Below are positions 26,007-35,441 of a stretch of DNA of 64,000 nucleotides, piece by piece. Both the position numbers and the translations under genes were made by a program. Origin of the DNA: Streptomyces mirabilis (GTDB lineage: Bacteria > Actinomycetota > Actinomycetes > Streptomycetales > Streptomycetaceae). The DNA is taken from contig NZ_CP074102.1 in NCBI RefSeq assembly GCF_018310535.1, positions 5,270,001-5,334,000 of the forward strand, read 5' to 3'. The notes under the pieces are model-generated. The model was not told where the DNA came from, did no database searches, and was given only the letters and a program-made list of their open reading frames with translations. Position 1 is the stretch's first letter. Each line of letters begins with the position of its first letter.

Positions 26007-27637
26007 CCGACGACCAGCACGGAGAGGGCACTCCGCGGACCAGCGGCAGGTGGGACCCCCTCCCGCAGGGGGACTACGACGACGGCGCCACCGCCTTCGT
26101 CAAGCTCCCCGAGGGCGGAATCGACGCCCTTTTGGCGGAACGTGAGACGCCCCTCGCGGCGCCCGGCCACGGCTATGTGCCTCCCCGGATCGCCGCGGCG
26201 CCCCCGGCGGCCGGCCCCGGGGTGGCGGGTACCTGGGCCGCGCCGGCCGAGGCCGTCCAGTGGCCGGACCCCAACGCCGCGCACCAGGAAGCCGTACGCC
26301 ACGAGACCGGGCGCCAGGAGTCCGGGTATCAGCAGGCCGCGCACGACGGGTTCTCGTACCACCCCGGCGCCACCGGCCAGTGGGACTTCGGGGAGGCCGC
26401 CCGGGAGGGTGTCTCCTCCGGTCACCACCCGGCCGACGCGCCCGGACACGACGTCACCGGACAGTGGTCGATTCCGGTCGCCGAAGGTGATCTTCCGGAC
26501 GAATCGGGCGAGTTCACCACGTCGGCCCTGGTCGAGCAGTGGGGCGGCACCCCGCCAGCCACGCTCCCGGGCGGCGCGGCAGCGCCCTGGGCGACCACGG
26601 AGATCGGTGAGCCGTGGTCCGCCGCACCGCGAGCGGCGACCCCCGAGGCCCCGCAGGCTTCTGAGGGCCCCGTGGAGCCCGCGCGGCACACGCATGCGGA
26701 ATCGGCCGCCGAGGCCGCCCAGACCGCCGCGCAGGCCGCTCACGCGGCTCCTGAGCCGGTCGCCGGGCACATGCCCGCGACGGCCGAGGCGTACGGGACC
26801 CCGGACGGGGCCGAACCGGACCCCGACCCGGCCACGCCGACTGCCCCGACAGCGGTTCCGGAGGACTCCTCGGAGTACGTTTCGGAGCGTCGTTCCGAGC
26901 ACCCTTCGGAGCACCCCGAGTCCCCCGCGCCGGACGTCCCCGGTGCGGAGGCGAGCGACCCGGACACCCATGCGCCGCCCCCGCACGACGAACATCCCCT
27001 GGCCTCCTACGTCCTGCGCGTCAACGGCGCCGACCGCCCCGTGACCGACGCCTGGATCGGCGAGTCGCTGCTCTACGTCCTGCGCGAGCGCCTCGGCCTC
27101 GCGGGCGCCAAGGACGGCTGCTCGCAGGGCGAGTGCGGAGCCTGCAACGTGCAGGTGGACGGGCGGCTCGTGGCGTCCTGCCTGGTGCCCGCCGTCACCG
27201 CCGCGAGCAGTGAAGTGCGTACGGTCGAAGGCCTCGCCGCCGACGGACAGCCCTCGGACGTGCAGCGCGCCCTCGCCAAGTGCGGCGCGGTGCAGTGCGG
27301 TTTCTGCGTCCCGGGCATGGCCATGACCGTGCACGACCTCCTCGAGGGCAACCCGGCCCCCACCGAACTCGAGACCCGCCAGGCGCTGTGCGGCAACCTG
27401 TGCCGCTGCTCCGGCTACCGCGGGGTCCTGGACGCCGTACGCGAGGTCGTCGCCGAACGCGAGGCGCACAGCGCGGCCGCCGCCGGGGCCACGCCGGACG
27501 CCGACGAGCCGCGCATCCCGCACCAGGCGGGGCCCGGCGCGGGCGGCGTCAACCCGTCGGCGTTCGAGGACCCTTCTCCGTACGACTCCCAGGCGCCGCA
27601 TGAGCAGCCGTACGGCCAGGACGGAGGCCAGGCGTGA
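26003..27637 (+). CDS. Molybdenum hydroxylase 2Fe-2S subunit with long disordered N-terminal extension
   Basis: 544 residues from GTG 26003 (GTGA overlap), whereas typical subunits have about 160-200. Residues 1-330 are low complexity and rich in Ala, Pro, Glu and His, with W-D-F/W-S-I motifs such as TGQWDFGEAA and TGQWSIPVAE. The standard domain begins near 333: SYVLRVNGADRPV, the plant-type cluster GCSQGECGACNVQVDG, then the second cluster QCGFCVPGMAM and CGNLCRCSGYRG. A disordered tail of about 50 residues follows. The extension keeps the frame and high G/C third bases, so it is coding. Its role is unknown; membrane or partner docking is possible. Confidence 0.85.
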   Translation: MTDDQHGEGTPRTSGRWDPLPQGDYDDGATAFVKLPEGGIDALLAERETPLAAPGHGYVPPRIAAAPPAAGPGVAGTWAAPAEAVQWPDPNAAHQEAVRHETGRQESGYQQAAHDGFSYHPGATGQWDFGEAAREGVSSGHHPADAPGHDVTGQWSIPVAEGDLPDESGEFTTSALVEQWGGTPPATLPGGAAAPWATTEIGEPWSAAPRAATPEAPQASEGPVEPARHTHAESAAEAAQTAAQAAHAAPEPVAGHMPATAEAYGTPDGAEPDPDPATPTAPTAVPEDSSEYVSERRSEHPSEHPESPAPDVPGAEASDPDTHAPPPHDEHPLASYVLRVNGADRPVTDAWIGESLLYVLRERLGLAGAKDGCSQGECGACNVQVDGRLVASCLVPAVTAASSEVRTVEGLAADGQPSDVQRALAKCGAVQCGFCVPGMAMTVHDLLEGNPAPTELETRQALCGNLCRCSGYRGVLDAVREVVAEREAHSAAAAGATPDADEPRIPHQAGPGAGGVNPSAFEDPSPYDSQAPHEQPYGQDGGQA

Positions 27638-29940
27638 GCAACGAGACCGCGACCGCGACTCCCGCGGCACCCGACACCGGCCCCGAGCCGCTGCCGCACG
27701 GGCTCGGCGTGTCGCTGCCCGCCGCGGAGGCCCGCGCCAAGACGGAGGGCACCTTCCCGTACGCGGCCGATCTGTGGGCCGAGGGCCTGCTGTGGGCGGC
27801 CGTGCTGCGCTCGCCGCACCCGCACGCGCGCATCGTGTCCATCGACACCAGCCACGCGCGCGAGATGCCCGGCGTACGGGCGGTCATCACCCACGAGGAC
27901 GTGCCCGGCGCCGCCCTGCACGGCCGCGGCCGTGCGGACCGTCCGGTGTTCGCCTCCGAGGTCGTACGCCACCACGGCGAGCCCATCGCGGCCGTCGCCG
28001 CCGATCACCCGGACACCGCCCGGATGGCCGCTGCGGCCGTCATCGTCGAGTACGAAGTACTCGAACCGGTGACCGACCCTGAGCAGGCGTTCGAGGCCGA
28101 ACCCCTGCACCCCGACGGCAACCTGATCCGGCACATCCCGCTGCGCCACGGTGATCCGGACGCCGTCGGCGAGATCGTCGTCGAGGGCCTGTACCGCATC
28201 GGCCGCCAGGACCCGGCCCCGATCGGCGCCGAGGCCGGACTCGCCGTGCCCCGCCCGGACGGCGGCGTCGAGCTCTACATCGCCTCCACCGACCCGCACG
28301 CCGACCGCGACACCGCCGCCGCCTGCTACGGCCTGGAGCCCGAGCGGGTGAAGGTCGTCGTCACCGGAGTGCCCGGCGCCACCGCCGACCGCGAGGACCA
28401 GGGCTTCCAGCTCCCGCTCGGCCTGCTGGCCCTGCGGACCGGCTGCCCGGTGAAGATCACCGCGACCCGCGAGGAGTCCTTCCTCGGCCACGCCCACCGG
28501 CACCCCACCCTCCTGCGCTACCGCCACCACGCCGACACCGAGGGCAGGTTGGTGAAGGTCGAGGCGCAGATCCTGCTCGACGCGGGCGCCTACGCCGACA
28601 CGTCCGCCGAGTCGCTGGCCGCAGCGGTCTCCTTCGCCTGCGGCCCCTACGTCGTCCCGAACGCCTTCATCGAGGGCTGGGCCGTGCGCACCAACAACCC
28701 GCCCTCCGGCCATGTGCGCGGCGAGGGCGCCATGCAGGTCTGCGCCGCGTACGAGGCGCAGATGGACAAGCTCGCCAAGAAGCTCGCCCTCGACCCCGCC
28801 GAACTGCGCCTGCAGAACGCGATGGCCACCGGGGACGTGCTTCCGACGGGCCAGACGGTGACCTGCCCGGCCCCGGTCGCCGAACTGCTCCAGGCCGTAC
28901 GCGACTACCCTCTGCCCGCGCTCCCCAAGGACACCCCCGAGGACGAGTGGCTCCTCCCGGGCGGCCCCGAGGGCGCGGGCGAACCCGGCGCCGTACGCCG
29001 CGGGGTCGGCTACGGCCTCGGCATGGTCCACATGCTCGGCGCAGAGGGCGCGGACGAGGTCTCCACGGCCACGGTCAAGGTCCACGACGGCGTCGCCACC
29101 GTCCTGTGTGCGGCCGTCGAGACCGGTCAGGGCTTCACGACACTGGCCCGCCAGATCGTCCAGGAGACCCTCGGCATCGACGAGGTGCACGTGGCGCCGG
29201 TCGACACCGACCAGCCGCCCGCGGGCCCCAGCTGCCGTGGCCGCCACACCTGGGTGTCGGGCGGAGCGGTCGAACGCGCCGCGAAGATGGTCCGTACGCA
29301 GCTCCTGCAGCCTCTGGCGCACAAGTTCGGCATGTCCACGGAGCTCCTCCAGATCACCGACGGCAAGATCACCTCGTACGACGGTGTGCTCTCGACCACC
29401 GTCACGGAGGCGATGGACGGCAAGGAGCTGTGGGCCACCGCGCAGTGCCGCCCGCACCCGACCGAGCCGCTGGACGAGGCGGGCCAGGGCGACGCCTTCG
29501 TGGGCCTGGCCTTCTGCGCGATCCGCGCGGTGGTGGACGTGGACATCGAACTGGGCTCGGTACGGGTGGTGGAGCTGGCGCTCGCCCAGGACGTCGGCCG
29601 GATCCTCAACCCCGCCCAGCTCACGGCCCGTATCGAGGCAGGCGTCACCCAGGGCGTCGGTGCCGCGCTCACGGAGAACCTCCGCACCGCCCGCGGCCTG
29701 GTCCGCCACCCCGACCTCACGGGTTACGCCCTCCCGACCTCCCTGGACGCCCCCGACATCCGCATCGTCAAGCTCGTCGAGGAGCGCGACGTCGTCGCCC
29801 CCTTCGGCGCGAAGGCGGCCAGCGCGGTGCCGGTCGTGACGTCCCCGGCGGCCGTCGCGTCCGCCGTACGGGCGGCGACGGGCCGCCCCGTCAACCGCCT
29901 CCCGATCCGTCCGCAAGCCGCCGTGGTGACCGCGTCATGA
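27634..29940 (+). CDS. Molybdenum hydroxylase molybdopterin-binding large subunit
   Basis: 768 residues from GTG 27634 (GTGA overlap). The N-terminal hammerhead domain has TFPYAADLWAEGLLWAAVLR and SPHPHARIVSIDTSHA. The cofactor domain contains VCAAVETGQGFTTLARQIV and CRGRHTWVSGGAVERAA, with AKAASAVPVVTSPAAV near the C-terminus. The final active-site Glu normally lies in a GxGE motif; the corresponding region here reads FGAKAASAVP, which should be checked by alignment. It oxidises a heterocycle or aldehyde with water as the oxygen source. No cofactor maturation gene is nearby. Confidence 0.83.
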   Translation: MSNETATATPAAPDTGPEPLPHGLGVSLPAAEARAKTEGTFPYAADLWAEGLLWAAVLRSPHPHARIVSIDTSHAREMPGVRAVITHEDVPGAALHGRGRADRPVFASEVVRHHGEPIAAVAADHPDTARMAAAAVIVEYEVLEPVTDPEQAFEAEPLHPDGNLIRHIPLRHGDPDAVGEIVVEGLYRIGRQDPAPIGAEAGLAVPRPDGGVELYIASTDPHADRDTAAACYGLEPERVKVVVTGVPGATADREDQGFQLPLGLLALRTGCPVKITATREESFLGHAHRHPTLLRYRHHADTEGRLVKVEAQILLDAGAYADTSAESLAAAVSFACGPYVVPNAFIEGWAVRTNNPPSGHVRGEGAMQVCAAYEAQMDKLAKKLALDPAELRLQNAMATGDVLPTGQTVTCPAPVAELLQAVRDYPLPALPKDTPEDEWLLPGGPEGAGEPGAVRRGVGYGLGMVHMLGAEGADEVSTATVKVHDGVATVLCAAVETGQGFTTLARQIVQETLGIDEVHVAPVDTDQPPAGPSCRGRHTWVSGGAVERAAKMVRTQLLQPLAHKFGMSTELLQITDGKITSYDGVLSTTVTEAMDGKELWATAQCRPHPTEPLDEAGQGDAFVGLAFCAIRAVVDVDIELGSVRVVELALAQDVGRILNPAQLTARIEAGVTQGVGAALTENLRTARGLVRHPDLTGYALPTSLDAPDIRIVKLVEERDVVAPFGAKAASAVPVVTSPAAVASAVRAATGRPVNRLPIRPQAAVVTAS

Positions 29941-30101
29941 GTACCCCCGAGCCGACGACCCACGATCCCGAGCCGACGGCCCACGATCCCGAGCAGCCGC
30001 GCTACGAGCCTCCGCCGAGCGTCGGGAAGCTGGCGCTGTGGGTACTGCTGTTCGTCGTGGCGGCCGTGGTGGTCGTCCTGGGCGGCGTGTACTTCACCTG
30101 A
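29937..30101 (+). CDS. Small single-pass membrane protein in hydroxylase operon
   Basis: 54 residues starting at ATG 29937, overlapping the large subunit stop (ATGA). The N-terminus carries two near-identical HDPEPT/HDPEQ units. One membrane helix forms the C-terminus (LALWVLLFVVAAVVVVLGGVYF). No family is recognised. The coupling suggests it anchors or stabilises the hydroxylase at the membrane, which is inference only. The 195 bp after it hold the next promoter and nothing else recognised. Confidence 0.65.
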   Translation: MSTPEPTTHDPEPTAHDPEQPRYEPPPSVGKLALWVLLFVVAAVVVVLGGVYFT

Positions 30102-30295
30102 GACGGCTGACGGCCGCGGCAAGGCCCCCCGATGGCTTGAACCCGCGTGTTTCCGGGCCGTACGACCTGCGTGCCTGCGGGTTTCCGGCGTTGTCAGTGG
30201 GGCGGCGTATGGTTCTCGGTCAGTGGGGAACTGCCGCTGGGCGGCGGCGAGTTCCCCGCGAGAAGCACATATGCGTTCACATGCGCGGGGGAGCC

Positions 30296-31474
30296 ATGAG
30301 CACGACTGACACCGATGTCGTCGGCGCGATCACGCTGACCGAGGACGAGCTGGATCCATACATCACGCACACGGACACACGGCAGTGGCTGACGGGGCCC
30401 GGGCTGCCGGCCGAGGGCACGCTGCTGAGCTTCGGCGCACTGCGGGAGCACGGGCTGCGCAGGGTCACCGACCTGGCCGGTGACGCCGACAAACTCGCCA
30501 CGGAGCTCCAGGACCAGCTGGTCGTGGGAGCCCTGCGGACCTTCGACCGGGACCTGGAGTCGATCGTCCTGGACGGGGCGACGGGGAAGGTCGCCACGAC
30601 GTACTTCTTCTCCGACCCGGCTCTGATGGACCTCGCGCCCCTGGCCCCCTCCCTGGAAGCCCTGGTGCGCTTCTCGGCGGCGACGGAGGAACTGACGGCG
30701 TCCCGCGGACGGTTCGCCTCCTACGAGGGCCGCTTCGGCCCGAAGGCGGTCACGGAGGCCTCCGAGTCCCTCGCCGCGGTCTTCGAGGCGGGCGCGGGCG
30801 GCGAGGTGGCGCCGTACTGGCGGATGGCCGCCCTGATCCGCCCCCTCGCCCGGATCGCGGGCCCCGGTGAGGGCCTCACCCTCGACCTGCCCAAGCGGCT
30901 GCTGGACGAGGAGTTCGGCGCGGGAGCCATCATGCGCTTCGAGGACGTCGACTTCCCGCCCGCGCTCGTGCACGAGCCGACCCGTCGCTTCCTGCGCGAG
31001 ACCGGCCTGCCCGAGGACGGCCTTCTCTTCCAGCTGGACACGGAAGTGCCCCTGCCGGCCCTCGCCGACTACTACGCGGACCAGCGCCCCGACGACTTCT
31101 CCGCCGACGAACTCCCCCCGACGGCCGACCGCCTGATACGCCTCGGCTACCTCATCGAGGACACCAGCCTCGTGGTGGACGGCACCACGGGCGCGGTCCT
31201 CGCCTGGAGCGAGCCGGACATCACCCTGCGCCCCCTCAACGCCGACATCTCCACCCTCGCCTTCACCCTCTGGCTGCTCCACCGCGAGAAGGCCCTCGAC
31301 GCGACCCACGACCTCACCGACTCCTACGAGCAACTGGCCGCCACCATGGCCCAGACCCTCGCCAGGGTCGACCCGGTCGCCTGCGACCCCACCCTCACGC
31401 TGGAGGGCGACGACGGCCGGCGCTACTGGCCGGAGATATTCGAGGACGAGGCAGGCGGCACCCTCCACGGCTAG
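30296..31474 (+). CDS. SUKH-4-like protein with two tandem domains
   Basis: 392 residues from ATG 30296 after GGGGGAG. Two related halves are visible. The first (about 20-165) has RQWLTGPGLPAEG and SIVLDGATGKVATTYFFSD. The second (about 235-385) has RRFLRETGLPEDG and SLVVDGTTGAVLAWSEPD, so the domain is duplicated. The pattern fits the SUKH-4 group, whose members are often immunity proteins against secreted toxins, but no toxin gene is adjacent. In Streptomyces such proteins also occur singly with unknown roles. A hairpin at 31502-31538 follows the stop. Confidence 0.6.
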   Translation: MSTTDTDVVGAITLTEDELDPYITHTDTRQWLTGPGLPAEGTLLSFGALREHGLRRVTDLAGDADKLATELQDQLVVGALRTFDRDLESIVLDGATGKVATTYFFSDPALMDLAPLAPSLEALVRFSAATEELTASRGRFASYEGRFGPKAVTEASESLAAVFEAGAGGEVAPYWRMAALIRPLARIAGPGEGLTLDLPKRLLDEEFGAGAIMRFEDVDFPPALVHEPTRRFLRETGLPEDGLLFQLDTEVPLPALADYYADQRPDDFSADELPPTADRLIRLGYLIEDTSLVVDGTTGAVLAWSEPDITLRPLNADISTLAFTLWLLHREKALDATHDLTDSYEQLAATMAQTLARVDPVACDPTLTLEGDDGRRYWPEIFEDEAGGTLHG

Positions 31475-31501
31475 CCGACGGACGACCACGCCCCCACGCA
31501 C

Positions 31502-31538
31502 GGATCGGCCGCCCCCGGGCCACGGGGACGGCCGATCC
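31502..31538. terminator. Hairpin between SUKH-4-like gene and tRNA-Cys
   Basis: GGATCGGCC at 31502-31510 pairs with GGCCGATCC at 31530-31538, and CCCC/GGGG inside extends the stem. It lies between two convergent units and can end both. Confidence 0.65.
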
Positions 31539-31548
31539 ACCTCACAGG

Positions 31549-31620
31549 AGGCCGTGGCGGGAATTGAACCCGCGTAACTCGCTTTGCAGGCGAGCCCCTG
31601 AACCACTCGGGCACACGGCC
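31549..31620 (-). tRNA. tRNA-Cys (GCA)
   Basis: Read on the minus strand it begins GGCCGTG and ends CACGGCC plus discriminator T, giving a perfect 7-bp acceptor stem. The anticodon loop CTGCAAA has anticodon GCA (31586-31588 region), the anticodon stem is CTCGC/GCGAG, and the T loop has GGGTTCAATTCCC. Length is 72 nt without CCA, which is not encoded (CCT follows). Confidence 0.93.
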
Positions 31621-31838
31621 GTTCTCAGGTGCGGCACGGCTCACTCGTTCCGAACCTGATGGGTTGAACGTAGGCGGGGCGGAGGGTGGGCTCAAGGGGT
31701 GCGGGGGCGCTGCAACGGGACTGCCATACGCCGTTCATGAATGCCGGTTCTCGGGCGCTGGGCGTACGACCAAAGGCCCAGACGATCACGGTCTCCGGAC
31801 AGGAGTCACTGTCAGTTGTGGCCCTTACGCTGGCGGCC

Positions 31839-33281
31839 ATGACAGCGCTGGAAGCACGCGATGCCGCGACCGCCCCGCCCGAGGACAAGGGCGAGGGAGG
31901 TGTGCTGAGCCGCCCCTACCGGGCGCTCAGCATCGGGATCGTGTTCGTGGAGCTGCTGATCGCCTTCGAGGCGACGGCCGTCGGGACGGCGATGCCCGTC
32001 GCGGCACGGGAGCTCGACGGGGTGTCGTTGTACGCGTTCGCGTTCTCGGCGTATTTCACGACGAGCCTGTTCGGGATGGTGTTCGCCGGGCAGTGGGCGG
32101 ACCGCCGCGGGCCCCTGGCGCCGCTGACCACGGGGATCACGGCCTTCGCCGCGGGACTGCTGCTGTCCGGGACGGCCGGGACCATGTGGCTGTTCCTTCT
32201 CGGTCGGGCGGTGCAGGGGCTCGGTGGCGGGCTGGTCGTCGTGGCGTTGTACGTCGTCGTGGTGCGGGCCTACCCGGAGCGGCTGCGCCCGGCGATCATG
32301 GCGGCGTTCGCGGCGAGCTGGGTGATTCCGTCCGTGGTCGGACCGTTGATCGCGGGCACGGTCACCGAACATCTGGGCTGGCGCTGGGTGTTCACCGGGA
32401 TACCGGTGCTGGTCGTGTTTCCGCTGGCGCTCGCGCTGCCGCGGATACGACGGCTGTCGTCCGGGCGGTCGGCGGACGCGGGGACCGCCGGCCGCGAGCC
32501 CTTCGAGCGGCGGCGCATCCGGCTGGCGCTCGGGATCTCGCTCGGCTCCGGACTCCTCCAGTACGCCGCCCAGGACCTGGACCCGCTCTCGCTCGTCGCC
32601 GGCCTTGCGGGCGCCGCGCTGCTCGTCCCGGCCGTCCTCGGGCTGCTGCCGGGCGGCACCTACCGGGCGGCGCGCGGGCTGCCGTCCGTGGTGCTGCTGC
32701 GCGGGCTCGCGGCCGGTTCCTTCATCGCCGCCGAGTCCTTTGTGCCCCTCATGCTGGTCACCCAGCGCGGGCTGTCGCCGACGCTCGCCGGGTTCTCCCT
32801 CGCGGCGGCCGGCGGGACCTGGGCGCTGGGGTCGTATGTGCAGTCGCGGCCACGGACGGAGCCGTACCGGGACCGGCTGATGTTCCTCGGGATGGTGCTG
32901 CTCGCGGCGGCCATCGTCGCCGTGCCCAGCGTGCTGATTCCCGCAGTGCCCGTGTGGATCGTCGCCGTCGCCTGGGGGTTCGGCTGCTTCGGGATGGGAC
33001 TGGTGATCGCCTCGACCAGCGTGCTGCTGCTGCGCCTCTCGACGCCGGAGGAAGTCGGCTCCAACTCCGCCGCGCTCCAGATCTCCGACGGCCTCTCCAA
33101 CATCGTGCTCCTCGCGGCGGGCGGCGCGGCCTTCGCGGCGCTGGGCGGCGGCAAGGTCGCGGAGACGGCCACCTCGACGGCCGACGGTTCCCACCCCACC
33201 GCGTTCGCCGCCGTGTTCCTGCCGATGGCGGGGGTGGCGTTGGTGGGGGCCTGGGTGACCACGCGATTGCGAGAGCGGTGA
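31839..33281 (+). CDS. MFS transporter, multidrug-efflux type
   Basis: 480 residues from ATG 31839, with about 14 hydrophobic segments. The N-terminal half has FVELLIAFEATAVGTAMPVAA, close to the motif of the DHA2 drug/proton antiporters, the loop GQWADRRGPLAP (motif A) and LGRAVQGLGGGLVVVALYV. The substrate is unknown. The frame is open to 31686, but the upstream part lacks protein character. A TACGCT box at 31826-31831 places a possible transcription start at the ATG, so the gene may be leaderless. The stretch 31621-31838 holds nothing else recognised. Confidence 0.75.
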   Translation: MTALEARDAATAPPEDKGEGGVLSRPYRALSIGIVFVELLIAFEATAVGTAMPVAARELDGVSLYAFAFSAYFTTSLFGMVFAGQWADRRGPLAPLTTGITAFAAGLLLSGTAGTMWLFLLGRAVQGLGGGLVVVALYVVVVRAYPERLRPAIMAAFAASWVIPSVVGPLIAGTVTEHLGWRWVFTGIPVLVVFPLALALPRIRRLSSGRSADAGTAGREPFERRRIRLALGISLGSGLLQYAAQDLDPLSLVAGLAGAALLVPAVLGLLPGGTYRAARGLPSVVLLRGLAAGSFIAAESFVPLMLVTQRGLSPTLAGFSLAAAGGTWALGSYVQSRPRTEPYRDRLMFLGMVLLAAAIVAVPSVLIPAVPVWIVAVAWGFGCFGMGLVIASTSVLLLRLSTPEEVGSNSAALQISDGLSNIVLLAAGGAAFAALGGGKVAETATSTADGSHPTAFAAVFLPMAGVALVGAWVTTRLRER

Positions 33282-33461
33282 TCTGGAAGGAGAGCAGCGT
33301 TCCGGTTCGGTGGGGTGCGGTCATCGTGAACCGGCCGAGCTCGTACTGCCTGGTCATCGCCATGGCGGCCGGTGAAGAGCACGACATCGAGGTGATCGGT
33401 GGGCGGTCGCGGGGTTTGTGAGGTGGGTCCCATCCGCGGGTGACCCGGCGTCGTCCGCGCG

Positions 33462-33488
33462 TTGACAGCTCCGGGGCGCCGGTAGGGT
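33462..33488 (+). promoter_or_regulatory. Vegetative-type promoter for helicase gene
   Basis: TTGACA at 33462-33467 and TAGGGT at 33483-33488 are 15 bp apart, 50 bp before the helicase start. Both boxes are good, though the spacer is short. Confidence 0.5.
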
Positions 33489-33537
33489 GGCCCGGTTGTC
33501 ATACGTAGCCGAGCCGCTCGACCAAACCACGGAGACC

Positions 33538-35337
33538 GTGACTACCACCGCCGCCAGCGCATCCACCTCGCACCACCTCTCACCCGCCTTCCCCGGCCGC
33601 GCCCCCTGGGGTACCGCCAGCAAGCTGCGTGCCTGGCAGCAGGGGGCGCTGGAGAGGTACATCCAGGAGCAGCCGCGCGACTTCCTGGCCGTCGCCACGC
33701 CCGGCGCCGGCAAGACGACGTTCGCGCTGACGCTCGCGTCCTGGCTGCTGCACCATCACGTCGTGCAGCAGGTGACCGTGGTCGCGCCGACCGAGCACCT
33801 GAAGAAGCAGTGGGCGGAGGCCGCCGCGCGGATAGGGATCAAGCTGGATCCCGAGTACAGCGCCGGTCCGCTCAGCAAGGAGTACCACGGCGTCGCCGTG
33901 ACGTACGCGGGTGTGGGCGTGCGGCCCATGCTCCACCGCAACCGCGTCGAGCAGCGCAAGACCCTCGTCATCCTCGACGAGATCCACCACGCCGGTGACT
34001 CCAAGTCGTGGGGCGAGGCCTGTCTCGAAGCGTTCGAGCCCGCCACCCGGCGGCTCGCGCTCACCGGTACGCCCTTCCGGTCCGACACCAATCCGATTCC
34101 CTTTGTGACGTACGAAGAGGGAAATGACGGTATTCGGCGGTCTTCCGCCGATTACACCTACGGATACGGGTCCGCCCTGGGGGACGGGGTCGTGCGGCCC
34201 GTCATCTTCCTCTCCTACAGCGGCAACATGCGGTGGCGCACGAAGGCGGGGGACGAGATCGCGGCCCGGCTCGGCGAGCCGATGACCAAGGACGCCATCT
34301 CGCAGGCCTGGCGTACCGCGCTCGACCCGCGCGGCGAGTGGATGCCCAGTGTGCTGCGCGCCGCCGACCAGCGGCTGACCGAGGTCAGGAAGGGCATTCC
34401 GGACGCGGGCGCGCTCGTCATCGCCTCCGACCAGGACTCCGCGCGCGCGTACGCCAAGCTCATCCGTGAGATCACCGGGACGAAGGCGACCCTCGTCCTG
34501 TCCGACGACACGGGCGCGTCCAACAGGATCGACGAGTTCAGCCACAGCGAGGACCGGTGGATGGTCGCCGTCCGCATGGTGTCCGAGGGCGTCGACGTGC
34601 CGCGGCTCGCCGTCGGCGTGTACGCCACCACCATCTCCACGCCCCTCTTCTTCGCGCAGGCCGTGGGTCGTTTCGTACGGTCCCGGCGGCGCGGCGAGAC
34701 CGCCTCCGTCTTCCTTCCGACCGTCCCCGACCTCCTCGGCTTCGCCAACGAGATGGAGGTCGAGCGCGACCACGTCCTCGACAAGCCCAAGAAGGAGGGC
34801 GAGGACGACCCGTACGCCGAGTCCGAGCAGGAGATGGACGAGGCGAACCGGGAGCAGGACGAGGACACCGGCGAGCAGGAGCAGTTCTCCTTCGAGGCGC
34901 TGGAGTCCGAGGCCGTCTTCGACCGAGTGCTCTACGACGGCGCCGAGTTCGGGATGCAGGCCCACCCGGGGAGCGAGGAGGAGCAGGACTACCTAGGGAT
35001 TCCGGGGCTGCTCGAACCCGACCAGGTGCAGCTGTTGCTCCAGAAGCGGCAGGCGCGGCAGATCGCGCACAGCCGCAAGAAGCCCGACGAGGAGGCCGAC
35101 CTTCTCGAACTGCCCGCCGAGCGGCGGCCGGTGGTCTCGCACAAGGAGATGCTGGAACTGCGCAAGCAGCTCAACACCATGGTCGGCGCGTACGTCCACC
35201 AGAGCGGCAAGCCGCACGGCGTGATCCACACCGAACTGCGCCGCGTGTGCGGGGGGCCGCCGAGTGCGGAGGCGACGGCGGGGCAGTTGCGGCAGCGGAT
35301 CGCCAAGGTGCAGGAGTGGGCCACCCGTATGCGGTGA
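33538..35337 (+). CDS. DEAD/DEAH-box superfamily 2 helicase
   Basis: 599 residues from GTG 33538, with GGAG just upstream. Walker A is VATPGAGKTTFALTLASWLL near residue 60, motif II is ILDEIHHAGD, and motif III is LALTGTPFRSD. The second RecA domain has RMVSEGVDVPRLAVGVYAT and QAVGRFVRSRRRGE. After the helicase core comes an acidic stretch of about 40 residues (EQEMDEANREQDEDTGEQEQ) and a C-terminal domain without recognised features. It resembles the XPB/restriction-type helicases encoded alone in Streptomyces. Its role in DNA or RNA metabolism is not known. Confidence 0.8.
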   Translation: MTTTAASASTSHHLSPAFPGRAPWGTASKLRAWQQGALERYIQEQPRDFLAVATPGAGKTTFALTLASWLLHHHVVQQVTVVAPTEHLKKQWAEAAARIGIKLDPEYSAGPLSKEYHGVAVTYAGVGVRPMLHRNRVEQRKTLVILDEIHHAGDSKSWGEACLEAFEPATRRLALTGTPFRSDTNPIPFVTYEEGNDGIRRSSADYTYGYGSALGDGVVRPVIFLSYSGNMRWRTKAGDEIAARLGEPMTKDAISQAWRTALDPRGEWMPSVLRAADQRLTEVRKGIPDAGALVIASDQDSARAYAKLIREITGTKATLVLSDDTGASNRIDEFSHSEDRWMVAVRMVSEGVDVPRLAVGVYATTISTPLFFAQAVGRFVRSRRRGETASVFLPTVPDLLGFANEMEVERDHVLDKPKKEGEDDPYAESEQEMDEANREQDEDTGEQEQFSFEALESEAVFDRVLYDGAEFGMQAHPGSEEEQDYLGIPGLLEPDQVQLLLQKRQARQIAHSRKKPDEEADLLELPAERRPVVSHKEMLELRKQLNTMVGAYVHQSGKPHGVIHTELRRVCGGPPSAEATAGQLRQRIAKVQEWATRMR

Positions 35338-35383
35338 CGCTGTGCGCTGTGCCGGGGCGGTCGCGGTTCGTGGGGCACTGGTT

Positions 35384-35441
35384 GTGCTTCGGCTGTGGAC
35401 CGTCTGTGGCTGGTCGCGCAGTTCCCCGCGCCCCTTCCGGG
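35384..35441. repeat. Dispersed Streptomyces repeat (GGTCGCGCAGTTCCCCGCGCCCCT type)
   Basis: GGTCGCGCAGTTCCCCGCGC and its flanks match from memory a short hairpin-like repeat common between Streptomyces genes. It sits in a 430-bp gap (35338-35767) that also has an imperfect CCCGGG...CCCGGG hairpin near 35660 and presumably the promoter of the IclR gene. No gene is seen there. Confidence 0.5.

Noticed and set aside
31549..31838. Integration site at the tRNA-Cys gene
   Set aside because: No duplicated tRNA end, integrase or foreign genes are seen next to it.
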